This document shows, in pieces, positions 6,414 through 13,301 of a stretch of 21,343 bases of DNA; the stretch's first letter is position 1; each line of letters starts with the position of its first letter. Position numbers and translations under genes: made by a program. A model generated the notes under the pieces. It searched no databases, was not told where the DNA came from, and worked only from the letters and a program-made list of their open reading frames with translations. The DNA is taken from contig CAJKRY010000015.1 of NCBI GenBank assembly GCA_905202485.1, forward strand, positions 1-21,343. The letters are read 5' to 3'. Source of the DNA: an uncultured Methanomassiliicoccus sp. GTDB taxonomy: Archaea > Thermoplasmatota > Thermoplasmata > Methanomassiliicoccales > Methanomassiliicoccaceae.

Positions 6414-7031
6414 TCAATCATGCTTCTTTTGTAATGTTCTCATAAAGTCTACTAAAACGTCAATTTGAAAATCTACCATTTCATCGGCAGAGTCTGGGAA
6501 AAGAAAAGGCAGTGTATCTGGAATTGCTTTGCGGACGATTATTATCGATAATATCTGATTGCAAATCAGCTTGACTTTTGACTCATCCGTGTGTATGTCA
6601 AACACTCCTAAAATTTTAGTGAACGTATCAATCTGCTTTTTTCGAAATACATAGTTATTCTTTGATGATAAATGTTTGAAAATAGCCTGTTGATCTTCTA
6701 CAGTCATAACTGCAAAACGGTTTTCTTTTCCATAACAACAGTCATAAATAAACCGCCTTATGCAATCATGCAAATTCAAATCTGGATTATTTTTCAGATT
6801 TTGCATATATTTGATTATAAGGGGCTGCTGATGATAAAATGCCTCGACAATCAGATCTTCTTTGGTTGGAAAAAATGAGTAAAAAAATGTGCGTGAGATA
6901 CCAACTTGATTGTATATCTGTTCAACCGTCGTATGCTGAATGCCTTGTTTTGCCATTAATTCAAGCCCTGCGTTAATCAAAGCTTCTCTGATCTCTTCAC
7001 GTTCAGCCTCAGTGTATCCGACTTTTGGCAT
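6414..7031 (-). CDS. TetR/AcrR-family transcriptional regulator
   Basis: A 205-residue protein, normal length for the family. The N-terminal helix-turn-helix is clear: REALINAGLELMAKQGIQHT, then TVEQIYNQVGISRTFFYSFF and PTKEDLIVEAF (about residues 14-65). The C-terminal ligand-binding part is not conserved, so the signal molecule is unknown. The ATG is preceded by a strong AAAGGAG site. It is the first gene of the minus-strand TetR-DUF1266-DUF1851 group, and a 14-bp dyad lies 20 bases before its start, so it probably represses its own operon. Composition is more AT-rich than either flanking block, which may signal recent transfer. Confidence 0.9.
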   Translation of the reverse strand: MPKVGYTEAEREEIREALINAGLELMAKQGIQHTTVEQIYNQVGISRTFFYSFFPTKEDLIVEAFYHQQPLIIKYMQNLKNNPDLNLHDCIRRFIYDCCYGKENRFAVMTVEDQQAIFKHLSSKNNYVFRKKQIDTFTKILGVFDIHTDESKVKLICNQILSIIIVRKAIPDTLPFLFPDSADEMVDFQIDVLVDFMRTLQKKHD

Positions 7032-7051
7032 TTTAGCTCCTTTCCATTCTC

Positions 7052-7088
7052 AAAATAAAAACAAAGTATTTTAATTTGTTCTTATTTT
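7052..7088. promoter_or_regulatory. Dyad operator candidate for the TetR regulator
   Basis: AAAATAAAAACAAA (7052-7065) and TTTGTTCTTATTTT (7075-7088) are inverted copies with a single mismatch in 14 positions, separated by nine bases. The dyad lies 20 to 57 bases upstream of the TetR ATG (7031). TetR proteins bind such dyads as dimers, usually in their own promoter. The geometry fits autorepression. Low complexity of the arms is a caution. Confidence 0.55.
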
Positions 7089-7215
7089 TAGCACGCCATA
7101 TATTGAAGAATAAATTTACAGAATGAATACAAATTATCGTCTGTTTGTGATGGAAGACCGCATTTATTTACAACAGCAGCCAAATGAATTAGAATGGCAT
7201 CTCAAAAGTATCTAG

Positions 7216-7346
7216 GGGTCAGTAGGGCAGTATTTCATAACTGTGACAAGGGGATACGCTGCCCTGCCGACCCTTGCTAGCAAGAAGTATAGTGTTCGGC
7301 GGACAAGAACAGCCGCAGCTAATTCTTTCCGCCGATTCGTATCCCC
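7216..7346. ncRNA. Candidate structured RNA or recombination site with crossing repeats
   Basis: Three long-range pairings can be seen. 7216-7230 pairs with 7259-7273 (15 bp with one mismatch and one G-T). GGGGATACG (7250-7258) pairs with CGTATCCCC (7338-7346). TCGGCGGA (7296-7303) pairs with TCCGCCGA (7328-7335). The first two cross, as in a pseudoknot or a switch between two folds. A 12-bp palindrome CTTGCTAGCAAG follows at 7273-7284. I do not recognise an RNA family. It may equally be an element end. Confidence 0.35.
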
Positions 7347-7455
7347 GTCAGCTCTTGGTATTCACTACATGATATAATATCCTTGTGTATCTTCTCTCAA
7401 ATCGAATGAGCATTGCTTTAATATTTTAATGCCATTTCCGACGCAGAGGATAACC

Positions 7456-8505
7456 GTGAACACGCTGATAATAATGCTAGATGGTGCAGCAGATGAGAAG
7501 ATACCTGCTTTTGATTACAAGACACCTCTAGAGTCTCTGGATAAAAAATTCATGGACGGCGTGGCTTCTAGCGGTTTATTCGGATGGACAGAAGGCCAAA
7601 AGTACACCCATCTGTTTTTATTAGGATTCTTTACCGGTAAAGTATGCGATGTGCCGAGAGGACTCATTGAAGCTCACGGCATGGATATACCTTTGACTGA
7701 AAGCTCTGTAGCATATCGTTTTTCTCCAGCCTGCTTCAGGGATGGAAAATTTGAGTGGGCTTACAGGGTGAATGCAGACATGTATCTCAAACTGCAGGAG
7801 TGCATGATTGATTCAATAAGCCTCCTGAATGATCTGGAGCCGAATCTTTATTTCCACGGCAGCGACGGCAGAGGCGTCATAACCGTCGAAAACGGCCAGT
7901 ATGATTTTCCTATGCCCCCTTATCCGCTGCCTGAGAATCCAGACTATAATCCGTTTCGTGAATGCATTGAAGCCGTCGCCGATGAGCTGAATGGGCTTAC
8001 ATTCCTCCCTTGGGGAGGAGGATCAATCAAGAATTCTGCACATAAAAGCGCATTCGCTAAGTCCAAGGATCTTACTATTCTTTCGAGCAGCCCCTCTGCT
8101 CTCGGCGTAGGAAGACTTTTGGGAATCAGCTGCAAACGGGTGGATGATTTTCGCGTAGGAATGGATGAGTCTCTCGAAATGCTTCAACACAATGACGTTT
8201 TCCTGCATGTTGATGAGACAGATGACGTCTCCCACCGCACAGAACCAGACAGCAAGAGAAACATGCTTGCCGAGATCGATGAATTTTTCTGCAATAACAT
8301 TGACTTTTTAGACGGTCATAGAGTTGCACTCATAATCGACCACGGCACTTCTTCTTTAAACGGCCAGCATATGCCGATGCCTGTTCCCTGTGCAGTTTCT
8401 AAAATCACAAACTCAATGAAATCAGGAATCAACTTCTGTGAAAATACTTCGGTGCATTACCCGATTGAAAACCTTTTCTGTTCTATAATGCAGCACACTG
8501 ATTGA
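7456..8505 (+). CDS. ApgM-family (alkaline phosphatase superfamily) protein, catalytic serine missing
   Basis: Resembles archaeal-type 2,3-bisphosphoglycerate-independent phosphoglycerate mutase (ApgM). It opens with LIIMLDGAADEKIPAFDYKTPLE, has RGLIEAHGMDIPL, and ends with the metal-binding set VDETDDVSH (D256, D257, H260), IIDHGTSS (D295, H296) and QHMPMPVP (H305). The family motif PGSDxAHL, which carries the nucleophilic serine, reads EGQKYTHL (residues 46-53), so the serine is replaced by glutamine. Ordinary mutase activity is therefore doubtful. About 349 residues, shorter than the usual 400 or so. GTG 7456 is chosen because an AGAGGA site precedes it and it starts right before the conserved strand. 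ATG 7429 in the same frame is the alternative. It lies 109 bp before cobT on the same strand, so a cobalamin-related role is possible but unproven. Confidence 0.65.
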   Translation: MNTLIIMLDGAADEKIPAFDYKTPLESLDKKFMDGVASSGLFGWTEGQKYTHLFLLGFFTGKVCDVPRGLIEAHGMDIPLTESSVAYRFSPACFRDGKFEWAYRVNADMYLKLQECMIDSISLLNDLEPNLYFHGSDGRGVITVENGQYDFPMPPYPLPENPDYNPFRECIEAVADELNGLTFLPWGGGSIKNSAHKSAFAKSKDLTILSSSPSALGVGRLLGISCKRVDDFRVGMDESLEMLQHNDVFLHVDETDDVSHRTEPDSKRNMLAEIDEFFCNNIDFLDGHRVALIIDHGTSSLNGQHMPMPVPCAVSKITNSMKSGINFCENTSVHYPIENLFCSIMQHTD

Positions 8506-8552
8506 GAAATTGGATGGAACTATTATCCATATGATTTGTCTGCCCGTTTCTC

Positions 8553-8608
8553 TTATATATCCCGTGTGGTTTATTTGGGTAGACGCATCCAATGCAAAAT
8601 GGAAGTGA
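8553..8608 (+). promoter_or_regulatory. TATA-like box and ribosome site of cobT
   Basis: TTATATAT at 8553-8560 is a good archaeal TATA box. Transcription would start some 25 bases on, leaving a leader of about 30 bases that contains GGAAGTGA (8601-8608), a near-perfect Shine-Dalgarno match six bases before the ATG. This suggests that cobT has its own promoter rather than depending only on the upstream gene. Confidence 0.45.
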
Positions 8609-8614
8609 GCACAT

Positions 8615-9721
8615 ATGTCGTGTAAGATCCCAGAAAATATCAGACTCTGTTTAGAAGAGGATTTAGGCAAGGAATTTATCGAACGCGTGATCGGCAAAAC
8701 TCCAACGTATGTATGCGTTATCGGTAACACTGAGACAGCTAAAATTCCTGGGGTCTCAGCGGCAGGAGCTAATCCAGACATTACAGACACTACACCGGCA
8801 GCAGATATGGAATTGTTGCATTACGGCAGATGCAAGTGCATTGACGGTGTACCAGTGACACCTACGGGTGTACCAACTCCCGGAATCATCACCATGAGTG
8901 CTACAAAGATGTCAAAAATGCCTATTTTTGTAGTTAACGCGGGAACTCGTGTAAAGCCTCATGTTCCTTATATTGAACTTGATGGATCTCCGGGTGAAGA
9001 CATACGCACTGGAAAAGCCGTTAAAAATGCTGAAAGGACATTTGACAGAGCAGTTATCGCTGGAAAGGCGCTCGCCAAAATCAGCAACTACTTGGTAATC
9101 GGAGAATCAATCGCAGGCGGTACAACCACTGCTTACGGAGTTCTGACTGCTTTAGGCTATGACGCAAAAGGAAAAGTCTCAAGCAGCATGATTGATAACC
9201 CCGCATCCTTAAAGGAAAACATCGTTCAGGAAGGCCTGAGAAACTGCGGTATCAGCGAGTCAATTCTGAAGAAAGATCCAATGATGGCTGTTGAAGCTCT
9301 GGGTGATCCGATGATCGTTGCCGCTGCAGGACTTGCCGTGGGAGCTGCAGAATCAGTTCCTGTACTTCTAGCCGGTGGAACTCAGATGGCCGCTGTGCTT
9401 TCAGTAATCAAAGGTATGGACGACTCTGTATTGGACAACGTTGCTCTGGGGACAACCAGATGGATTGTGGAAGATGAATCTTCAGATCTCATTGATCTGG
9501 TCTCGCAGATTGCAAAAGTTCCGGTTCTGGCAGCAGACCTCAACTTCTCTACTTCCAAATATGACGGACTCAACGTCTATGAAAAAGGACTGGTAAAAGA
9601 GGGAGTCGGTGCCGGAGGGTCATCAATCGCTGCTATGCTGATGTCTGATGGGAAAATCAACGCCCGCAACTTATTAGACGAAATTGAAAAGAACTACGTC
9701 AGGTTAGTATCCAGACGCTGA
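8615..9721 (+). CDS. cobT: Nicotinate-nucleotide:dimethylbenzimidazole phosphoribosyltransferase, archaeal type
   Basis: Activates the lower-ligand base of cobalamin by moving ribose phosphate from nicotinate mononucleotide to it, giving alpha-ribazole phosphate for CobS. The 368-residue sequence is of the archaeal CobT type (TIGR00303/UPF0284). Marks are VIGNTETAKIPGVSAAGANP, then TPTGVPTPGIITMSATKMS, VVNAGTRVKPHVPYIEL and the glycine-rich IGESIAGGTTTAYGVLTALG. The catalytic glutamate near the C-terminus would be in YEKGLVKEGVGAGGSS, which resembles the KEGVGAG motif of bacterial CobT. Its last 18 bases overlap the end of cobY, which is read from the other strand. Confidence 0.92.
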   Translation: MSCKIPENIRLCLEEDLGKEFIERVIGKTPTYVCVIGNTETAKIPGVSAAGANPDITDTTPAADMELLHYGRCKCIDGVPVTPTGVPTPGIITMSATKMSKMPIFVVNAGTRVKPHVPYIELDGSPGEDIRTGKAVKNAERTFDRAVIAGKALAKISNYLVIGESIAGGTTTAYGVLTALGYDAKGKVSSSMIDNPASLKENIVQEGLRNCGISESILKKDPMMAVEALGDPMIVAAAGLAVGAAESVPVLLAGGTQMAAVLSVIKGMDDSVLDNVALGTTRWIVEDESSDLIDLVSQIAKVPVLAADLNFSTSKYDGLNVYEKGLVKEGVGAGGSSIAAMLMSDGKINARNLLDEIEKNYVRLVSRR

Positions 9722-10339
9722 TCTATCAGAGGAGGATAAAACCTCCTCGGCTATTTTTAACTCATGTATTGTGTTTACATTGAGTATCAGGTCTATGTTT
9801 TCAGTAAGCACATAACCTTCAGTCAGACTTTTCATGGAAAGCATGTCGAGTCTGTCAAGAACAGAGACTCCGCAGAAGACTGATTGCACGCCGTTTACAG
9901 GCAGGCTGTATGTCGGCTTGATGCCGAGTGAAACAAGAAGAGAATACGGCGTAGCTACCGAATACGAGTGCACTCCGGACCGATAGTATCCTTCAACAAC
10001 AAAATCAACCCCGGAAGAGCTGAGCAGAGGCATATCGGCAGGACAGATGAAGACTTCTTCGGTAGTCATCTGGTTCATCGAATAATTCAAGTCGACACAG
10101 TACTCCTCGCCGGAGGTGTCGATAACATTCACATCCATGCCTTTGAGGTGCTGTTTGGTAAGCGGTGTGTTGGGGCTTACAGAAATGTAAACATCTCTGA
10201 TGTGGCTGGCCGCTTTCAGGGCATCGATAACATAATCTATAATCGGTCTGCCTAGAAGATCAATTATCGGCTTTTCAGTGCCGATTTCTTTTATTCTGCT
10301 GCCTTTGCCGCCTGCAGTAATCAAAGCATCTATCTTCAT
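9704..10339 (-). CDS. cobY: Adenosylcobinamide-phosphate guanylyltransferase
   Basis: Archaeal replacement of CobU. It transfers GMP from GTP to adenosylcobinamide phosphate, giving AdoCbi-GDP, the substrate of CobS. The nucleotidyltransferase signature is at the start: ALITAGGKGSRIKEIGTEKP, followed by IIDLLGRPIIDYVIDALK, with FICPADMPLLSS as the metal-binding aspartate region. It has no kinase domain, consistent with salvage through CbiZ and CbiB. ATG 10339 is chosen because it overlaps the cobS stop as ATGA, pointing to translational coupling. A GTG three codons earlier is possible. About 211 residues. The 3' end contains a dyad that may act as terminator for cobT on the other strand. Confidence 0.92.
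   Translation of the reverse strand: MKIDALITAGGKGSRIKEIGTEKPIIDLLGRPIIDYVIDALKAASHIRDVYISVSPNTPLTKQHLKGMDVNVIDTSGEEYCVDLNYSMNQMTTEEVFICPADMPLLSSSGVDFVVEGYYRSGVHSYSVATPYSLLVSLGIKPTYSLPVNGVQSVFCGVSVLDRLDMLSMKSLTEGYVLTENIDLILNVNTIHELKIAEEVLSSSDRSASGY
9729..9758 (+). terminator. Terminator-like hairpin after cobT, inside cobY
   Basis: GAGGAGG (9729-9735) and CCTCCTC (9742-9748) form a 7-bp stem with loop ATAAAA, followed by GGCTATTTTT ending in five T. It starts eight bases after the cobT stop and lies within the coding sequence of cobY, which reads it as AEEVLSSS. T-runs end transcription in archaea, so the site may stop cobT transcripts from running into cobY. Confidence 0.45.
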
Positions 10340-11172
10340 AGAAGACACAACACGATTAAAGCACCCAGAAGAGCGCCTACTTTACCCAACTCGTTTGATG
10401 CCCCAAGCACGTCGCCGTTGACATATCCGAATGATTTCATAGCTACATTGCACACAGAGAACCCGGCTATCATGCTTATTAGCAGCATGAAGACTCCGAC
10501 AAGCAGACTCTCAACTATGGAAAAGAATGGTCCAGTGAGCATAATGATGGCAAGAGGAATTACAATCACAGCAGAAATCAGAACAGATTTCAGCACATCG
10601 TTTGTGTTTGCACTATTGACAAACATGTTGCCTAAACCGCTGCCGGCAGCTTTGCCGTAGGCTGCCGTGATATAGAGGCTGTTTTTTGCCATGATCTCTG
10701 CAGCTATCGGGAAGAATATGACTGCCAGCTGCCAATGTTTGCTGCCTGTTCCGAATCCAGCACATGTACTGAGAGCAGAAATGGTCAGAAAAGCAATCAG
10801 TATGCCTATTCCCACACCGCCTGCTCCCACATTAGAATCTTTGAGAGCTCTGGTTTTCTTTTCCCTGTCGCCGTGAGCTACCATTCCGTCTCCGAAGTCC
10901 ATCAGTCCGTCGAAGTGAAGGAATCTGTTGAGCACATGGCCCATGAGAATGGTAATCACTGCTGCGGGGCCCATTGAAAACAAGTAAGTTGAGATCAGAA
11001 AAATAAATCCTAAGATCAACCCGAATACCAGGCCGAAGAGCGGGATAGTCCAGAATTTGCTGCAGAACTTTTCCACATCTTCCTGAGTACTGTCAATCGG
11101 AATGATACTGAACATGGACAGCTGAGTTTTCAACACGTTGTTGCTGCCTTTTTTCTCCGGCTCCTCAGTCAT
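10336..11172 (-). CDS. cobS: Adenosylcobinamide-GDP ribazoletransferase (cobalamin synthase)
   Basis: Integral membrane enzyme that joins AdoCbi-GDP with alpha-ribazole (phosphate), the final assembly step. The 278-residue sequence has several hydrophobic membrane segments (for example IPLFGLVFGLILGFIFLIST) and the family signature FLHFDGLMDFGDGMVAHGDR with its metal-binding aspartates, followed by LKDSNVGAGGVGIGI. The ATG follows a strong GGAGG site at six bases and overlaps the end of the cbiZ-cobZ gene by 8 bp. Its own stop overlaps the cobY start. Membrane location matches CbiB, the other integral membrane protein of the cluster. Confidence 0.95.
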   Translation of the reverse strand: MTEEPEKKGSNNVLKTQLSMFSIIPIDSTQEDVEKFCSKFWTIPLFGLVFGLILGFIFLISTYLFSMGPAAVITILMGHVLNRFLHFDGLMDFGDGMVAHGDREKKTRALKDSNVGAGGVGIGILIAFLTISALSTCAGFGTGSKHWQLAVIFFPIAAEIMAKNSLYITAAYGKAAGSGLGNMFVNSANTNDVLKSVLISAVIVIPLAIIMLTGPFFSIVESLLVGVFMLLISMIAGFSVCNVAMKSFGYVNGDVLGASNELGKVGALLGALIVLCLL

Positions 11173-12292
11173 CTTTTTCCTCCAGCAACTCCGTATAAAT
11201 GTTAGACATTACCGAGCCGATCAGTGATCCTACGATATCATCTAAAAATGGTCCTAAAATTCCCAGAATACCGGGCTTGCTCTTATCATATCTGATATAC
11301 TCAAAAAGTCCTTTGGTGCCGGCTATGTACTGAGACAATGCAATTCCTAGGAGCTCATCAGCGACCAGATGCACAGGGTCATCTTGATATATGTCTTCCA
11401 GCCCTGGAAGTTTCATTGCTTCACCCTGCTCTTCAAGCTTGATGGCTGCGTATAGCATGGCATTGACATTGACATCCTTTTCAAGATTTTTCAGATGCCT
11501 TCTGAACATTGAGTGGACGGTTTCCAGTTCCCAGCTTGGTGCAGGAGAATATAAGCCTAGAGCAGCTTCCCACATCTGCGCTTCTCCAATACCCAGTTCG
11601 TCTAACTTCTCGAAAGCGGTTTTTGCCTTGCCTGACTGTTTATTCCATTTTCTCGTTGACTGGGCAACAGCAGACCTCACAGCTTTGGCAGCAGCCATTC
11701 CTGTTTCTGAGGCGGTGCCGGCATATTTTCCGCTGCCTCCCTGAGGACACAAGACAGCGAGAGCATCACTCGTAGTTCCGGTTCCGCTGACGCCGGCGTC
11801 ATTCATTCCTGCCGCTTTGGATTCTGCAATTGTGGCTGCAGCGTTTACCAGGCCGCAGTCCTGCATGGCTTCTGAGAGAATTACAATTATGTTAATCGTT
11901 CCGGCTTTATGAACGGGAAGAGTATCGATTACGCTTTGAGAGAGGCGTTCTCCGGCTGTAACTGCATTGGTGGTGCCGGCGGTCACGATTGCAGCAGCTT
12001 CAGAGCTGCCTTCTCTGCATGCTTCTGTTGTTATAACCCTGCGAACGTCCGCTGCAGTCATCAGACCGATGCTGTCTTCCGGCAGTCCGAAATGTCTGCG
12101 GACGTTTTCAAGATCTTCTTCAGGACATGCCCCGTCATAACCCATCGGGACTTCCATTATGAAAACAGTGTCAGTCTCGCTGACTCCCCCGCCGGTTATT
12201 GCGGAAGACAGGCTCTTGTGTCTGAAAGGCAGTCTCACAATGGCAACCGGTCTGTCTTTATAATCTAAAATTTCTAACTTGTAATCTAGCAA
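11165..12292 (-). CDS. cbiZ: CbiZ adenosylcobinamide amidohydrolase fused to CobZ-like alpha-ribazole phosphatase
   Basis: Two-domain protein of 375 residues. Residues 1 to about 225 are CbiZ (SSAITGGGVSETDTVFI, LMTAADVRRV, AGTTNAVTAGERL, AGTINIIVIL). This enzyme cleaves the amide of scavenged cobinamides to cobyric acid for re-use by CbiB. Residues about 290-375 match the PgpA-like CobZ phosphatase (DPVHLVADELLGIALSQYIA, then IRYDKSKPGILGILGPFLDD). CobZ removes the 5'-phosphate of the lower-ligand nucleotide in Methanosarcina mazei. Fusion puts salvage and dephosphorylation in one chain. TTG 12292 is the start, supported by an AGGGG site eight bases away that overlaps the end of cbiB. Which of the two activities remains is not testable here. 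Confidence 0.85.
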   Translation of the reverse strand: MLDYKLEILDYKDRPVAIVRLPFRHKSLSSAITGGGVSETDTVFIMEVPMGYDGACPEEDLENVRRHFGLPEDSIGLMTAADVRRVITTEACREGSSEAAAIVTAGTTNAVTAGERLSQSVIDTLPVHKAGTINIIVILSEAMQDCGLVNAAATIAESKAAGMNDAGVSGTGTTSDALAVLCPQGGSGKYAGTASETGMAAAKAVRSAVAQSTRKWNKQSGKAKTAFEKLDELGIGEAQMWEAALGLYSPAPSWELETVHSMFRRHLKNLEKDVNVNAMLYAAIKLEEQGEAMKLPGLEDIYQDDPVHLVADELLGIALSQYIAGTKGLFEYIRYDKSKPGILGILGPFLDDIVGSLIGSVMSNIYTELLEEKDD

Positions 12293-12304
12293 ACGATCTT
12301 CCCC

Positions 12305-13297
12305 TCAAAGTAATCCAAATAAAGCGTTTTCAAGGAATATCTGCACTGTTATTCCAATAATTAAATACAATGGGATGAGGACAATTATGAAAAATAATAT
12401 CGAAGTAACTTTCATCAGGCGTACAGTCCTAGCAATGATTTCTGGGTCGTTCTGCAGCTCCCCGTCTCCTAAGGAATAACAACCTTCTTTCTCCATTTTT
12501 ATTCCTAAAGCTCCGGCGATGGCTGACATCGGCCATCCCTTGTTGGGGCTGGAGGTCTGCACATGATCTCTCTTGGCAACTTTCCAGGCATTTCTCCAAT
12601 CATATCCTAAGACTGCTGAGGCTAACATAATGAACGGCACGGAAAGCCTGGCTGTGATGTAATGCAGAACATCATCCAGTCTGGCGGCGAATCTGCCAAC
12701 ATTCTTGTGTTTCTCACTGAGGTATCCGATCATTCCGTCTTCGGTGTTGGTGACTCTCAGTATAGTAGCACCAGGTATCCCGGCAATTCCAAAGTAGAAC
12801 ATCGGCGAGATCACAGAATCAACCAAATTCTCAGCTACAGTCTCGGAAGCACAGGAAATGATGTGTTTTTCATCCAGTTTGTTAACGTCTCTGGACACCA
12901 CCATAGCGGCTTTTCTCCTTGCAGCTTCAAGATCATTGTTCTTAAGGTCGTTCATCATCGGAAGCGTGTGTGTACCGAGGGACTTGATGGCAAAAAGAGT
13001 GGAGAATAGCACAGCACTGAGGATTCCCCAGACTATTAGTCCCAAATCGCCGCCGTAGATTCTTATCGCGCCCAAGATCAAAATAAATGCCAGTGTAAAG
13101 AGCAGGATAGGAATGATCGAAACGAAAACTCCGCAGATGCGGTCATGCTTCTGGGATTTTCTCTGCACGCGTTCATCCAGAAATCCTATGACCTTTCCCA
13201 TCCAGACAACAGGATGAAATCTGTTCGGCGGTTCTCCGAAAATCAGATCGATGAGGAGAGCACCGATCGGAATCAGCAGTACAACCGCCGCCAGCAT
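12305..13297 (-). CDS. cbiB: Adenosylcobinamide-phosphate synthase
   Basis: Membrane enzyme that attaches (R)-1-aminopropan-2-ol phosphate (made by CobD) to adenosylcobyric acid. Family features seen are an N-terminal membrane segment running into DLIFGEPPNRFHPVVWMGKV, the KAAMVVSRDVNKLDEKHIIS region, VAENLVDSVISPMFYFGIAG and a hydrophobic C-terminal tail. About 330 residues with start ATG 13297, which lies four bases after the cobD stop and fits the usual short N-terminus before the GEP-HP motif. An in-frame TTG at 13324 with an AAGGAG before it, overlapping cobD, is the alternative. Product flow with CbiZ and CobD upstream and CobY downstream matches the gene order. Confidence 0.93.
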   Translation of the reverse strand: MLAAVVLLIPIGALLIDLIFGEPPNRFHPVVWMGKVIGFLDERVQRKSQKHDRICGVFVSIIPILLFTLAFILILGAIRIYGGDLGLIVWGILSAVLFSTLFAIKSLGTHTLPMMNDLKNNDLEAARRKAAMVVSRDVNKLDEKHIISCASETVAENLVDSVISPMFYFGIAGIPGATILRVTNTEDGMIGYLSEKHKNVGRFAARLDDVLHYITARLSVPFIMLASAVLGYDWRNAWKVAKRDHVQTSSPNKGWPMSAIAGALGIKMEKEGCYSLGDGELQNDPEIIARTVRLMKVTSILFFIIVLIPLYLIIGITVQIFLENALFGLL

Positions 13298-13301
13298 CAA
13301 G

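Larger units (their letters stand above)
7032..7455. other. Intergenic region between TetR operon and ApgM-like gene
   Basis: It holds the TetR dyad (7052-7088) and a 30-codon frame at 7123-7215 (MNTNYRLFVMEDRIYLQQQP, then NELEWHLKSI). The frame has no ribosome site and is perhaps a gene fragment. A structured stretch follows at 7216-7346. TATA-like sequences (ATATAATAT near 7372-7380 and TTTAATATTT near 7416-7425) could serve the downstream gene. The two flanking transcription units point away from each other. Confidence 0.5.

Noticed and set aside
7123..7215. A 30-codon gene
   Set aside because: No ribosome site, no family match, and stops close on both sides. Mentioned as a possible fragment only.
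8506..8614. A cobalamin riboswitch before cobT
   Set aside because: The leader is too short and lacks a B12-box. Archaeal cob genes generally do not use this switch.
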